64,000 bases of DNA from Mucilaginibacter lacusdianchii (GCF_009770985.1 NZ_WSRW01000001.1:310001-374000), one strand, 5' to 3'. Counted from the first letter of the stretch, positions 52,799 through 62,716 are shown. Notes: generated by a model from the letters alone, not told the origin. Translations and numbers: made by a program.

Positions 52799-55759
52799 AT
52801 GGATTATCAGTTTAAAGACATCGAGAACAAGTGGCAGCAGTTTTGGGCTGACCATCAGACCTATAAAGCCGACAATCAGTCATCCAAGCCTAAATATTAT
52901 GTGCTGGATATGTTTCCGTATCCATCAGGCGCCGGATTACACGTAGGTCACCCGCTGGGTTATATTGCTTCTGATATTTTTTCGCGTTACAAACGCCTAA
53001 AAGGTTTCAACGTGCTGCACCCTATGGGTTATGATTCATTTGGCTTACCGGCCGAACAGTATGCTATTCAAACTGGTCAGCATCCCGCTATTACAACCGA
53101 GGATAATGTAGATACCTATCGTCGTCAGCTGGATCAGTTGGGTTTCTCGTTCGACTGGAGCCGCGAGGTGCGCACCAGTTCGCCCGATTATTATAAATGG
53201 ACGCAGTGGATTTTTATGCAGCTGTTCAATTCCTGGTATAATAAAGCCGACGAGAAAGCTGAATCTATTGAAAAGCTGAAAGCTCATTTTGCAGCTAACG
53301 GTTCAAATGGTATCAATGCCGTTTGCGACGAAGATATACTAAGCTTTACTGCCCATGAGTGGAATGCCATGAGCGAAGAAGCACAGCAAACCGAACTGTT
53401 AAAATATCGCCTTACTTACCTGCGCGAAAGCACCGTAAACTGGTGCCCTGCCTTGGGTACCGTTTTGGCTAATGACGAAGTAAAAGACGGCTTTTCTGAG
53501 CGTGGTGGCTATCCAGTTGAGCAAAAGAAAATGATGCAGTGGAGCATGCGTATTACGGCCTACGCCGAGCGCCTGCTGCAAGGTTTAGATACCATTGACT
53601 GGCCCGAACCGCTAAAAGAGATGCAACGCAATTGGATTGGCAAAAGCGTTGGTGCGAGTGTACGGTTTCCGTTATCTGTTGTCAGTGATCAGTTATCAGA
53701 TAACTCACAACTCACAACCGACAACTATATAGAGGTTTTCACTACCCGTGTAGACACTATTTTTGGTGTAACGTTTGTGGTGTTGGCACCAGAACATGAA
53801 TTGGTAGCACAACTAACTACGCCGGAGCAAAAAGCCGAAGTAGAAGCTTACATTGCGCAAACCAAAAAGAAATCGGAGCTTGACCGTATGGCCGATACCA
53901 AAACGGTATCAGGTGCGTTTACAGGTAGCTATGTGCTAAACCCATTAAACGGCGAAAAAATACAGTTATGGATTGCTGATTATGTACTGGCTGGTTACGG
54001 AACAGGTGCGGTAATGGCGGTACCATCGGGTGATCAGCGTGATTACCTGTTTGCCAAGCACTTCAATTTGCCGATTGTTCCCATCATCGACATTCAAAAT
54101 ATCGAGAAAGAAGCCGACCCAACTAAGGAAGGCAAATACATAAATTCCGACTTTATTAACGGCTTAACTTATAAAGAAGCTGTGGCAGCCGTGGTTGCCA
54201 AACTGGAAAGCATTGGCGCCGGCAAGGCCAAAGTAAACTTCCGTATGCGCGATGCCATTTTTGGCCGTCAGCGTTACTGGGGCGAGCCGGTTCCGGTTTA
54301 CTTTAAAAACGGGTTACCTTACCTGATAGATGAGAGCGAACTGCCATTGGTATTGCCAGAAATTGATAAGTATTTACCAACTGAAAGCGGCGAACCACCA
54401 CTAGGCCGTGCCGAAGGCTGGAAATATCAAGACGAATATGAGTATGAACTGAGCACTATGCCGGGTTGGGCCGGCAGCAGTTGGTACTGGTACCGCTATA
54501 TGGATGCGCAAAACAGTAATGCCTTTGCCGATAAACAAGCAGTTGAATATTGGAAAGATGTTGACCTGTACATTGGCGGATCTGAACATGCTACCGGTCA
54601 CCTGCTGTACAGCCGTTTCTGGAACAAGTTTATGAAAGATATGGGCTTGGTGGTTGAAGAAGAACCTTTCAAAAAGCTTATCAACCAAGGCATGATCCAG
54701 GGGCGGTCTAACTTTACCTATCGTTTAGCACCGCTTCTGCTCAATGTAGATGAGAACTTTGTTAAACCGGAGGTCTATGTTTCTAAAGGCATTTATGAAC
54801 TTTATAAAGAGGGGGATTTTGACACTATCGAGCAAATTGCGCTATTTTATAAAGACTTGTTACCGGAAGGTGCCGAACTGGGCGAAATGGAATTTAGTAA
54901 ACTGCATGTGGATGTAAACATTGTTAACAACGATGCACTTGATTTAGCAGCATTCCGCAACTGGCGATCAGAAAACAAGGATGCCATTATCATCCTAGAA
55001 GATGGTACCGTAATTTATCCTAACGATAGTACCGAGCAGGAAAGCAAATACATCTGTGATTTTGAGGTTGAAAAAATGTCAAAATCTAAATTCAATGTGG
55101 TTAATCCTGATAATATCGTTGAACGTTATGGTGCTGATACGCTGCGCATGTACGAGATGTTCTTAGGTCCGCTGGAGCAAAGCAAGCCTTGGAATACTAA
55201 CGGTATTGAAGGCGTATTCAAATTCCTGCGCAAATTCTGGCGTTTGTTCCATAACGATCAATGGGAGTTTACAGTATCTAACGAAGCCCCTACCAAAGCC
55301 GAACTTAAATCATTGCACAAAATCATCCGCAAGGTTGAAGAAGACATTGAACGTTTTTCGTTCAACACGTCGGTTTCCAGCTTTATGATTGCCGTGAACG
55401 AGCTTACCGATTTAAAATGTAACAAGCGTTCTATTTTGCAGGATATGGTAATTATCTTATCATCTTATGCGCCGCACATTTGCGAAGAACTTTGGGCACT
55501 GTTAGGCAATGAAGCAGGCACCCTATCATACGCCGCTTATCCGAAATTCAACCCGGAATATTTGGTAGAGGATGAGTTTGCCTATCCTATTTCCATCAAT
55601 GGTAAAACCAAACTAAACTTAAACATGGCTTTAACCATGGAGCCTAAAGAAGTAGAAGCTTTTGTACTGGCCAGTGCCGATGTACAAAAGTACCTGGATG
55701 GCAAAACTCCTAAAAAGGTAATCGTGGTAAAAGGCCGTATTGTAAATATTGTAGTATAA
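52799..55759 (+). CDS. leuS: Leucine--tRNA ligase with a repeat-derived insertion
   Basis: A 986-residue class I synthetase, somewhat longer than typical. HIGH-type motif is [12 protein letters not shown] (about 44-55) and the KMSKS motif is EKMSKSKF near 762. The CP1 editing domain begins with [13 protein letters not shown]; at residues about 291-309 there is an unusual Ser/Gln/Asp/Asn/Thr-rich stretch ([18 protein letters not shown]) between two editing-domain strands. The DNA under it (53671-53726) is an imperfect palindrome related to the intergenic repeat at 62641-62711. The reading frame is intact, so the enzyme should be functional. It attaches leucine to tRNA-Leu. Confidence 0.96.
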   Translation: MDYQFKDIENKWQQFWADHQTYKADNQSSKPKYYVLDMFPYPSGAGLHVGHPLGYIASDIFSRYKRLKGFNVLHPMGYDSFGLPAEQYAIQTGQHPAITTEDNVDTYRRQLDQLGFSFDWSREVRTSSPDYYKWTQWIFMQLFNSWYNKADEKAESIEKLKAHFAANGSNGINAVCDEDILSFTAHEWNAMSEEAQQTELLKYRLTYLRESTVNWCPALGTVLANDEVKDGFSERGGYPVEQKKMMQWSMRITAYAERLLQGLDTIDWPEPLKEMQRNWIGKSVGASVRFPLSVVSDQLSDNSQLTTDNYIEVFTTRVDTIFGVTFVVLAPEHELVAQLTTPEQKAEVEAYIAQTKKKSELDRMADTKTVSGAFTGSYVLNPLNGEKIQLWIADYVLAGYGTGAVMAVPSGDQRDYLFAKHFNLPIVPIIDIQNIEKEADPTKEGKYINSDFINGLTYKEAVAAVVAKLESIGAGKAKVNFRMRDAIFGRQRYWGEPVPVYFKNGLPYLIDESELPLVLPEIDKYLPTESGEPPLGRAEGWKYQDEYEYELSTMPGWAGSSWYWYRYMDAQNSNAFADKQAVEYWKDVDLYIGGSEHATGHLLYSRFWNKFMKDMGLVVEEEPFKKLINQGMIQGRSNFTYRLAPLLLNVDENFVKPEVYVSKGIYELYKEGDFDTIEQIALFYKDLLPEGAELGEMEFSKLHVDVNIVNNDALDLAAFRNWRSENKDAIIILEDGTVIYPNDSTEQESKYICDFEVEKMSKSKFNVVNPDNIVERYGADTLRMYEMFLGPLEQSKPWNTNGIEGVFKFLRKFWRLFHNDQWEFTVSNEAPTKAELKSLHKIIRKVEEDIERFSFNTSVSSFMIAVNELTDLKCNKRSILQDMVIILSSYAPHICEELWALLGNEAGTLSYAAYPKFNPEYLVEDEFAYPISINGKTKLNLNMALTMEPKEVEAFVLASADVQKYLDGKTPKKVIVVKGRIVNIVV
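53671..53726. repeat. Palindromic repeat inserted in frame within leuS
   Basis: The left arm GTTATCTGTTGTCAGTGATC and the complement of the right arm (GTTGTCGGTTGTGAGTTGTG) agree at 21 of 27 positions when fully extended. The words CAGATAACTCACAACT and GACAAC match the repeat at 62641-62711. Confidence 0.7.
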
Positions 55760-56066
55760 CGTTTATAACGTTTTGCTAATTACCATACCCGGTATAACCA
55801 GACGTAAACAGCACTGGTTGTACCGGGTATTTTTATCCGGCATTAAACTTTACAAGTGCATTATCAAACACATCGTCAAGTTGAACGCATCCGCTAAACA
55901 GAGTACTGCAATACACAATTATCCGTCCGCCTGAATAAGGGAACGAACACGTTGCTTTGCAACAACCTGGTTACAAACCCGCACTTTACAGCAAATGCAA
56001 AAAGAATTCAATTTTTCGCTGTAACATTTGAACAACATTTAAATCTTATTACCAAAATCATTATTA
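55760..56066. other. 307-bp intergenic region between leuS and the receptor-like barrel gene
   Basis: Begins with the leuS terminator; the remainder is mixed-composition and presumably includes the promoter of the downstream gene. TAACATTTG at about 56023 is close to the -7 consensus but has a one-base larger spacing. No other feature seen. Confidence 0.6.
55785..55834 (+). terminator. Intrinsic terminator of leuS
   Basis: ATACCCGGTATAACCAG and CTGGTTGTACCGGGTAT pair over 17 bp with one mismatch around a 12-base loop, then TTTT. It lies 26 bp past the leuS stop. Confidence 0.8.
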
Positions 56067-58637
56067 ATGAAACGTATTTTTACACTTCTTGCACTACTTT
56101 GCGCCTTTATGGCTGCCCACGCACAAATCCCTGGCGGTGGCGGCTCATCCATAACGGGCAAAATATCAGGTACCGTGGTTGATTCGGTAACTAAAAAACC
56201 GTTAGACTATGCTACCATCAGTATTTTTAGAAGCGGCGGTAAAGCACCATTGAATGGTGTGTTAACCGACGAAAAAGGAAAGTTTAGCTTAAATAACATT
56301 GCACCCGGTAAATACAAAATTGCGGTGTCCTTTATTGGTTATCCTACCAAAGTGATTGATCCGGTAGAAACCACCCCAGGCAAGCCTGATAATAATATGG
56401 GAACTGTGGTGATAGCCCCAAGCAGCCGTGCTTTAAAAGAAGTAGTGGTTGCCGGACAAGCATCGCTGGTGGAAAACCGTATTGACAAAATTGTATACAA
56501 CGCTGAAAAGGACTTAACCTCGGCAGGTGGTAATGCTACCGACGTATTACGCAAAGTACCTCTATTATCTGTAGACATGGATGGTAATGTATCATTACGT
56601 GGCGACCAAAACGTGCGCGTACTGATTAACGGTAAGCCATCAGGTGCATTATCTACCAGCTTGGCTGATGTACTGCGCACCATTCCTGCCGACCAGATTA
56701 AAAGCATTGAAGTAATTACTTCACCATCTGCTAAATATGATGCAGAAGGTTCAGGCGGTATCATCAATATTATCACTAAAAGCAGCAGTGCATCAGGTGT
56801 TAGCGGCTCGGTAAGCGGTGGTATCGGCACCCGTCAAAACAATGGTAATGCCAACCTCAACTATCGTAAAAATCGCTTAAGCTTAACGGCCAACGTAGGT
56901 ACTAACTTTGCATGGCCGCAAACGTCACTGGTTGATTTCAACAGTTTCAATTCCCGAGCTGTTCTACGCGACAAATCTGTTGGCAACCTTACCCGTACAC
57001 AACATACTGAGTCTGAAACTAAACGTTTTGGCACCATTGGCTCAGTTAACGGTAGTTATGATTTTAATGAGTATAATTCTATCACGTCTACCATTCGTGT
57101 TAACGGCGGCGGTTTCAAAACCAATGGTACTACCAATAATTACAACAGCAATTATGACTTGCAAAATTTCATCAGTGGTAATGGCAGTAAAGCTTCTTTC
57201 GGCGGCTTTGACTGGAATGCCGATTATACACGGAAATTCAAAAAGAAAGGTGAAGAGCTAACCTTTGCAGGTCAGTGGAGCCATAGCACTGTTACAAGCG
57301 ATTATTATAGCACTTACTTTGCCCTTACAACTCTTGATGATATTAAAGCGTCGCCAAACCAAAAAGGTAATAACGATGGCAAAAACGATGAATACACATT
57401 ACAGGTTGACTATGCATTACCTATTGGCGAAAAAATAAAGTTTGAAGCAGGTGGTAAGTCTATTTTCCGCAGATTAAACAGTGTGTATGATGTTTTCCGT
57501 CAACCAAACAACATGGGTGGTGATGAGAACTATTTTTTGAATGACACTGCTTCAAATAAATATAACTATAACCAGGATGTATATGCCGGTTACACTGTAT
57601 GGACTTTTACTTTACCTAAAAGCTATTCATTACAAGTAGGTGCCCGGGTTGAAAACACCCAAATTAAAGGTGACCCCCGTAACAATACACAACAAAGCCT
57701 GGAACCGTTTTCAAATTCGTATACTACATTTATACCAAGCTTTATACTGTCAAAAAGCTTAAAAGGTGGCAACACATTAAAACTTACTTATAGTAAACGT
57801 ATTCAGCGACCAAGCTTGCAGTATTTAAATCCTTTCATAAACAAAGGCAATCCTGATAATCAAACGCAAGGTAATCCTAGTTTGTCACCGGAAATTACGC
57901 AGACTGTTGAGTTAGGGTATACTGCTTTCATCAAAAGTTCGGTAATAAGCTTTTCAACTTATTACAAGCGCACCAGCAATCTAATTGAGGGTATTCTAAC
58001 CTATATCAACGATCCGGATTTACAAGACAGATCGGTTACCCGTACCAATTACTTAAATATTGGCAACAATAAATCATTTGGCGCTAGTACTTTTGGATCA
58101 TTCAGTCCGTTTAAAGCGCTGACCATTAGAGGAAGTGCCAACGTTTATACGTACAGCCCAACATCTTTTGGCTCGTTATCTCAACAACAAACCAGCAACG
58201 ATACCTACATCCAATACAACATTTTTTCAGGTGCGTCATTAACCTTACCTAAAGGTTTTTCGGCGGAAGCATTTGGTGTGTTCAATTCACCACGCCGCAG
58301 CATACAAGGTACTAACCCGGCCTTTAACATTTATGGCTTTGGTGTGAAAAAAGATATCATAGCCAAGAAATTCACTTTGGGCTTGAATGTGTTGCAACCT
58401 AGCTCAAAATACTTAAGACTGAACTCAGATATTAACGGACCAAGTTTCAAACAAACACAGAAGATTTCTTACCCAATCCGTTCATTTGGTCTTACCTTTA
58501 GCTACAACTTTGGTAAAATCACATACGGTCAGCAAACTAAAAAGAAAGGCGTTAACAACGACGACTTACTGCAAGGTGGCGACCAAAGCGGTATGGGTGG
58601 CAGCCCTCAAGGCGGTGGCGGCAGTCCAAGACAATAA
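56067..58637 (+). CDS. TonB-dependent receptor-like outer-membrane barrel with CarboxypepD-like domain
   Basis: An 856-residue exported protein. Signal peptide 1-19 (ending AHAQ). Residues about 30-110 form a carboxypeptidase-regulatory-like Ig domain (GTVVDSVTKKPLDYATI). About 115-225 is a plug-like domain with VENRIDKIVYNAEKDL, LRKVPLLSVDMDGNVSLRG and GGIINIITKSS. The rest is a large beta-barrel, followed by a Gly/Ser/Gln-rich tail (GGSPQGGGGSPRQ), so the usual C-terminal aromatic is not the last residue. The family is the outer-membrane beta-barrel (SusC-related) type with no paired SusD gene here. Ligand unknown; no TonB-box can be assigned with certainty. Confidence 0.88.
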   Translation: MKRIFTLLALLCAFMAAHAQIPGGGGSSITGKISGTVVDSVTKKPLDYATISIFRSGGKAPLNGVLTDEKGKFSLNNIAPGKYKIAVSFIGYPTKVIDPVETTPGKPDNNMGTVVIAPSSRALKEVVVAGQASLVENRIDKIVYNAEKDLTSAGGNATDVLRKVPLLSVDMDGNVSLRGDQNVRVLINGKPSGALSTSLADVLRTIPADQIKSIEVITSPSAKYDAEGSGGIINIITKSSSASGVSGSVSGGIGTRQNNGNANLNYRKNRLSLTANVGTNFAWPQTSLVDFNSFNSRAVLRDKSVGNLTRTQHTESETKRFGTIGSVNGSYDFNEYNSITSTIRVNGGGFKTNGTTNNYNSNYDLQNFISGNGSKASFGGFDWNADYTRKFKKKGEELTFAGQWSHSTVTSDYYSTYFALTTLDDIKASPNQKGNNDGKNDEYTLQVDYALPIGEKIKFEAGGKSIFRRLNSVYDVFRQPNNMGGDENYFLNDTASNKYNYNQDVYAGYTVWTFTLPKSYSLQVGARVENTQIKGDPRNNTQQSLEPFSNSYTTFIPSFILSKSLKGGNTLKLTYSKRIQRPSLQYLNPFINKGNPDNQTQGNPSLSPEITQTVELGYTAFIKSSVISFSTYYKRTSNLIEGILTYINDPDLQDRSVTRTNYLNIGNNKSFGASTFGSFSPFKALTIRGSANVYTYSPTSFGSLSQQQTSNDTYIQYNIFSGASLTLPKGFSAEAFGVFNSPRRSIQGTNPAFNIYGFGVKKDIIAKKFTLGLNVLQPSSKYLRLNSDINGPSFKQTQKISYPIRSFGLTFSYNFGKITYGQQTKKKGVNNDDLLQGGDQSGMGGSPQGGGGSPRQ

Positions 58638-58662
58638 GAATTCAACAACCTAAACCTTACAC

Positions 58663-58698
58663 AAAAAAGCCGGAGATTAGTTATCTCCGGCTTTTTTT
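58663..58698. terminator. Bidirectional terminator between receptor-like and MutS-like genes
   Basis: AAAAAAGCCGGAGAT / ATCTCCGGCTTTTTT is a perfect GC-core stem with a 6-base loop and A/T runs at both sides. The two genes converge here. Confidence 0.85.
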
Positions 58699-58711
58699 AT
58701 ACCTCAATTTT

Positions 58712-60625
58712 TTAATCATTTAGTGGTATCCCTATTTGCTTTAATAACAGCGAGGCATTAAACGTTTTACATTCACCAAGTTTCAATTTATAATCAAACA
58801 GCATTTCGCCGTTTTGCACTTGTATATCGAAATAAAAATTCCGTACATAGTTAGGGTACTTTGTTTCCAGTTCGGCCAGTTGCAAATCATGTGTAGCTAC
58901 CAAGCCCACCCCCTGCCGGGCAATCAGCTGCTCTATTACGGCTTTAGAACCACGGTATTTGTCAACAGAATTGGTACCCCGTAACATTTCATCAATCAGA
59001 AAGAATATCTTGTTTTGCCCGTTCACTGCAGCGAGCAGCATCTGCAACCTGTCCAGCTCGGCTTTAAAGGTAGATGTACTTTCGTTCAATGAATCTTTAA
59101 TACGCATATAACTAAATAGCTGCACAACCGACACCTGCATAGCCGTTGCACATACCGGCGCACCGGCTAAAGCCAATACGGTATTAATGCCCAGCGTACG
59201 CAAAAAAGTACTTTTACCGGCCATGTTAGATCCGGTAATCAGGTCTATCTTGAAAGTGTCTTTCAGCTCGTAATCGTTGGCTACCCGAATAGTAGCTTTA
59301 ATAAGCGGGTGAGCAATAGATTGGGCTGTTAAAGTATACGTGTCGCCTTCTGCAATTTCGGGAAAGCACCATTCGGGATTATTGACATGTAAGCTGGTTA
59401 AGCTCAATAATGCTTCAAACTCGGCTATGCTGCCGAATGCAGCCTCTATATTGTGGTGATTATCGCGTTTCCATTTTTCGATGGCCAGCACATATCGTAC
59501 ATTCCAGAGCAGCAAGCCGTTTAAGATAGCGCCCAAAAACATCACCAACCGTGCATTTAGGTTAGTGATATGGCTAGACAGCTGCCTGATTGTAGCTGAC
59601 ATACTTTTGCCATCCTGAGGCTTAACCCTAGCCGCCAAAGAGATACAATAGGCAGATGACCATGTTTCTTGTTCAATGCTACCAAATACATCAGCATAAT
59701 TTTTAAGCGTAGTGCCTATATGCCCGGCTACTACATCTGTTTGCTGCGTATATTTAGCATTGGCGCTGTTAATTATATAATTGAGCACAGCAATACCAAT
59801 GGCTACATATTTAACCGGCGGTATATAAATAGCTATTACAATAGCCAAAACCATTACAATAGGTTCAATAATGATATACTTGCTTAGCCATGCTTCGCCT
59901 TTTATATTTAATGGGGTATGCAGGTAATTGAACAGGCGCGACAATTCATCGCTGACATCAGTTGCTTTACTTTTCTCCTTGTGTAGCTTTCTATTAACCA
60001 GCGTATTCATAGGGTGCCCGGGCGCAAAAAACTTTTTTTGTGATGGTTTGTCGTCATCACTATTAGCAAACAGAAGAAGCGATTGCATATTCAGCTTCCA
60101 ATCAGTTTTATTACCCAGTTCTTTAATGGCTTCCTGCCTACTCAAAACCACAGCCTTGCCGGCAGGCTTTTGTAACCAGCCAGCCAAAATATTACGCCCT
60201 GCATTAGTTGCTGCCCGGTTAATGAGTTGAAATAAGGAACCGGCACCAAATACATCCAAATCGGAGGTGTAATAATGTTTGTCGTTATTGAAAGCCAAGC
60301 CATCGTCGTAAATATTAACGTGCTCGGTAATACTGTCTATCTCGTTCTGGTTTACAATTTGAAAATTCTGAAAATAGCTTTTTTGCTTTTCGAACCAGTT
60401 TTGCCTACCCACCAGCCATCTAAACAGAACACCTAAAACAAGTGTAGCTACGGCAAACAACGCCAAGCTATCCCACTTTATAGACCAATATATAAGAGCC
60501 AAGAAGCCACCAAATACAACAAGCCGTAATACCGAATAGGTGTTTATCTTTTTTTGATAATAACCAATTTGCTGCTCGGCATGGGTGATATGGTTTTGGT
60601 ATTGAGGTATTACAGGTGAAGGCAT
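58712..60625 (-). CDS. Membrane-embedded MutS-like ATPase
   Basis: A 637-residue protein using ATG at 60625 (MPSPVIPQ); a TTG six codons upstream is weaker. The C-terminal third is a MutS-type ATPase: Walker A GSNMAGKST about residue 465, Walker B LIDEMLRGTN, and the family dimer motif VATHDLQLAEL. The N-terminal two thirds lack the MutS mismatch-recognition domain and instead show about five hydrophobic stretches, including FGGFLALIYW, FAVATLVLGVLF and IVMVLAIVIAIYIPP, plus LVMFLGAILNGLLLW. So this is a MutS-family ATPase likely anchored in the membrane; role unknown. It diverges from rlmH with 67 bp between start codons. Confidence 0.82.
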   Translation of the reverse strand: MPSPVIPQYQNHITHAEQQIGYYQKKINTYSVLRLVVFGGFLALIYWSIKWDSLALFAVATLVLGVLFRWLVGRQNWFEKQKSYFQNFQIVNQNEIDSITEHVNIYDDGLAFNNDKHYYTSDLDVFGAGSLFQLINRAATNAGRNILAGWLQKPAGKAVVLSRQEAIKELGNKTDWKLNMQSLLLFANSDDDKPSQKKFFAPGHPMNTLVNRKLHKEKSKATDVSDELSRLFNYLHTPLNIKGEAWLSKYIIIEPIVMVLAIVIAIYIPPVKYVAIGIAVLNYIINSANAKYTQQTDVVAGHIGTTLKNYADVFGSIEQETWSSAYCISLAARVKPQDGKSMSATIRQLSSHITNLNARLVMFLGAILNGLLLWNVRYVLAIEKWKRDNHHNIEAAFGSIAEFEALLSLTSLHVNNPEWCFPEIAEGDTYTLTAQSIAHPLIKATIRVANDYELKDTFKIDLITGSNMAGKSTFLRTLGINTVLALAGAPVCATAMQVSVVQLFSYMRIKDSLNESTSTFKAELDRLQMLLAAVNGQNKIFFLIDEMLRGTNSVDKYRGSKAVIEQLIARQGVGLVATHDLQLAELETKYPNYVRNFYFDIQVQNGEMLFDYKLKLGECKTFNASLLLKQIGIPLND

Positions 60626-60692
60626 GATTACATTTTTCAACAAATTAAATCAAATTATCGGCATCCGCCTGATTTTCGCTTTTCTTTGCAGC

Positions 60693-61166
60693 ATGAAAAT
60701 TACGCTGCTGACAGTGGGCAAAACCGAAGACGCCTACATACGCGATGGAATAGACAAGTTTGTAAAACGGCTTAAACATTATATTAAGCTGGATATCATA
60801 GACCTGCCCGAATTAAAGAACACCAAGGCCCTTACACAAGACCAACAAAAAAATAAAGAAGCAGAGCTGATACTAAAAAAGCTAACCAACACCGACCATG
60901 TGGTACTGCTGGATGAAAAAGGGCTAGAATTTTCGTCTGTTCAGTTTGCTGATTATATTGATAAAAAGGCCATCAGCTCTGTTCAAAATCTAGTATTTAT
61001 AATTGGTGGCCCTTACGGCTTTGATGCCACGGTTTACCAGCGGGCCAACGATAAGCTGGCCTTATCACGCATGACGTTTTCGCACCAGATGGTACGCCTG
61101 TTTTTTGTAGAGCAGTTATACCGGGCGTTTACTATCATTAAAGGCGAACCTTATCATCACCAATAA
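60693..61166 (+). CDS. rlmH: 23S rRNA (pseudouridine1915-N3)-methyltransferase
   Basis: A 157-residue SPOUT methyltransferase when started at ATG 60693 (MKITLLTVGK), the standard RlmH start and length; the longer upstream frame has no family support. The knotted SAM-binding region is visible: VLLDEKGLEFSS, then FIIGGPYGFD around 105-114, LSRMTFSHQMVRLFFVEQLYRAF and the C-terminal PYHHQ. It methylates pseudouridine 1915 in helix 69 of 23S rRNA, acting on the 70S ribosome. Confidence 0.96.
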   Translation: MKITLLTVGKTEDAYIRDGIDKFVKRLKHYIKLDIIDLPELKNTKALTQDQQKNKEAELILKKLTNTDHVVLLDEKGLEFSSVQFADYIDKKAISSVQNLVFIIGGPYGFDATVYQRANDKLALSRMTFSHQMVRLFFVEQLYRAFTIIKGEPYHHQ

Positions 61167-61235
61167 AATAAAACCCCAAGTGCACTTTCGTTGTCCATTA
61201 AATAATATTAAGTACGTAAAACCGTAATTTTGTAT

Positions 61236-62171
61236 ATGGGCCACGATCATTCGCACTCACATCACCATCATCATGACCATGCCCCAAAGCTGGATCATTT
61301 AAATAAAGCCTTTATCATCGGCATTATCCTTAACTCCGCTTTTGTGGTTATAGAAGCAGTAGTAGGCTTTGCCCAAGGTTCATTATCGCTATTAACAGAT
61401 GCCGGTCACAACCTGAGCGATGTGGCCAGCTTGGCGCTGGCTTTGCTGGCATTTAAGCTATCAAAAGTAAGGGCCAACCGTAAATATACATACGGGTATA
61501 AACGCTCTACCATTTTGGTATCGTTGGTAAATGCAGCTATATTACTGGCCGCCATTGGTATCATCGCTTATGAGGCTGTTATGCGCTTCAATCACCCGCA
61601 CCCGTTGCAGGGCACAACCATTGCCTGGGTAGCTTTTGTGGGCATTGGCATTAATGCCTTTACTGCCTGGCTTTTTATGAAAGATAAAGAAAAAGACCTG
61701 AACATAAAAGGTGCCTATATGCATATGGCTGTTGATGCACTGGTATCATTAGGTGTGGTGATATCAGGTGTAATCATTTACTTTACGCACTGGTTTTGGC
61801 TGGATAGTGTGGTTAGTTTAATCATTGTACTGGTAATCATTACCGGCACCTGGAGCTTGTTGATGGATAGCCTACGATTGGAGATTGATGGTGTGCCTAA
61901 AGAAATGGATGTTGAAAAAGTACATCAGGAGTTGTTGAAAGCGCCTGGCGTAAAGGATATACATCACTTGCATATCTGGGCTTTAAGCACTACCGATAAC
62001 GCACTTACCGCCCACATTGTAATAGCACAAGATACGTTACTAACGTTTGACAAAATTAAAGCTGATTTAAGGCACCGGCTGGAACATTTGAACATCAGCC
62101 ACTGCACGTTTGAACCCGAACTGGTAACCGAGCAGTGTACCCAGCACGATTGTTTGATTGCCGAGTCGTGA
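61236..62171 (+). CDS. Cation diffusion facilitator family zinc/cation exporter
   Basis: A 311-residue transporter started at ATG 61236, with a His-rich N-terminus (HDHSHSHHHHHDHAP) typical of zinc-handling CDF proteins. Six membrane helices and the tetrahedral metal site HxxxD are present: LTDAGHNLSD (about 48-57) and AVDALVSLG (about 164). A cytoplasmic C-terminal domain (about 205-300) ends with a His/Cys-containing tail (CTQHDCL). It should export Zn2+ or Co2+ in exchange for protons. A TAnnTTTG match (61225-61232) lies only 4 bp upstream of the ATG, so a leaderless transcript is possible. Confidence 0.93.
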   Translation: MGHDHSHSHHHHHDHAPKLDHLNKAFIIGIILNSAFVVIEAVVGFAQGSLSLLTDAGHNLSDVASLALALLAFKLSKVRANRKYTYGYKRSTILVSLVNAAILLAAIGIIAYEAVMRFNHPHPLQGTTIAWVAFVGIGINAFTAWLFMKDKEKDLNIKGAYMHMAVDALVSLGVVISGVIIYFTHWFWLDSVVSLIIVLVIITGTWSLLMDSLRLEIDGVPKEMDVEKVHQELLKAPGVKDIHHLHIWALSTTDNALTAHIVIAQDTLLTFDKIKADLRHRLEHLNISHCTFEPELVTEQCTQHDCLIAES

Positions 62172-62210
62172 AAACAAAAGAAGCTGAATATTATTCAGCT
62201 TCTTTTGTTT
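62172..62210. terminator. Bidirectional terminator overlapping the DUF5606 stop region
   Basis: AAACAAAAGAAGCTGAATA pairs with the following TATTCAGCTTCTTTTGTTT-type arm as a near-perfect 18-bp stem. It begins right after the CDF transporter stop; the right arm encodes the last codons of the convergent DUF5606 gene, so the hairpin is coding on one side. Confidence 0.8.
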
Positions 62211-62631
62211 CTTCTTCTTGGGTTTCGACTACCGGCTCGACGGCTTGCGGCTCGTTGTTGAAGATAGGCATATCCTTCAAAATCTGATACCAGGATAAAA
62301 CCTTTTTAATATCTGATGAGTATACTTTCTCCTCGTCATGATCGGGCGCTACCTCTCTAAAAAACTCGCGCAGTGCCTTACCATCAGCTTTAGCGTCGGG
62401 TACTGATGAAGCAGTTTTGATACGTTCAAAAACGTCTGTTAGCTTAATATCGTCATCTTCGCCAAAGATGGTGATTTCATCCAGGGCTGCCAGCTTAGCA
62501 GTAGACAGGTTTACCACCAGCTTGGTTCTTTTCTCGTCCAAACTCTCCAGCACAAACCCGGTTTTGTTTTGGGCCAGTGCTCTCCATAATCCCGGCTTAC
62601 CGGCTACGGATACTATTCCTTGTAAATTCAT
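62191..62631 (-). CDS. DUF5606 domain-containing protein
   Basis: A 146-residue protein matching the Bacteroidota DUF5606 family at its N-terminus (MNLQGIVSVAGKPGLWRALA, then GFVLESLDEKRTK). A small beta-rich domain (1 to about 65) precedes a helical part (about 80-125) and an acidic Glu-rich tail. No catalytic motif and no signal peptide. Function unknown. Two genes downstream on the opposite side is a cyclophilin (same strand, 85 bp upstream), and a repeat lies in the gap. Confidence 0.82.
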   Translation of the reverse strand: MNLQGIVSVAGKPGLWRALAQNKTGFVLESLDEKRTKLVVNLSTAKLAALDEITIFGEDDDIKLTDVFERIKTASSVPDAKADGKALREFFREVAPDHDEEKVYSSDIKKVLSWYQILKDMPIFNNEPQAVEPVVETQEEETKEAE

Positions 62632-62640
62632 ATTCTTTGA

Positions 62641-62711
62641 GTTGTCAGTTGTGGGTTGTCAGTTGTGAGTGCAACTTTAATTCAGACAACTCACAACTGA
62701 CAACTCACAAC
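62641..62711. repeat. Palindromic repeat of GTTGTCAGTTGTGAGT units
   Basis: The left arm GTTGTGGGTTGTCAGTTGTG and, on the other strand, GTTGTGAGTTGTCAGTTGTG agree at 22 of 23 positions when extended, around an 18-base centre. It is related to the repeat inside leuS (53671-53726) and lies between the DUF5606 and cyclophilin genes. Confidence 0.8.
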
Positions 62712-62716
62712 GTTAT

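Noticed and set aside
53271..53430. Residues about 158-210 of LeuRS as a second foreign insertion
   Set aside because: Similar Ala/Asn-rich segments at this point are usual in Bacteroidota LeuRS as far as I recall, and the DNA is not palindromic.
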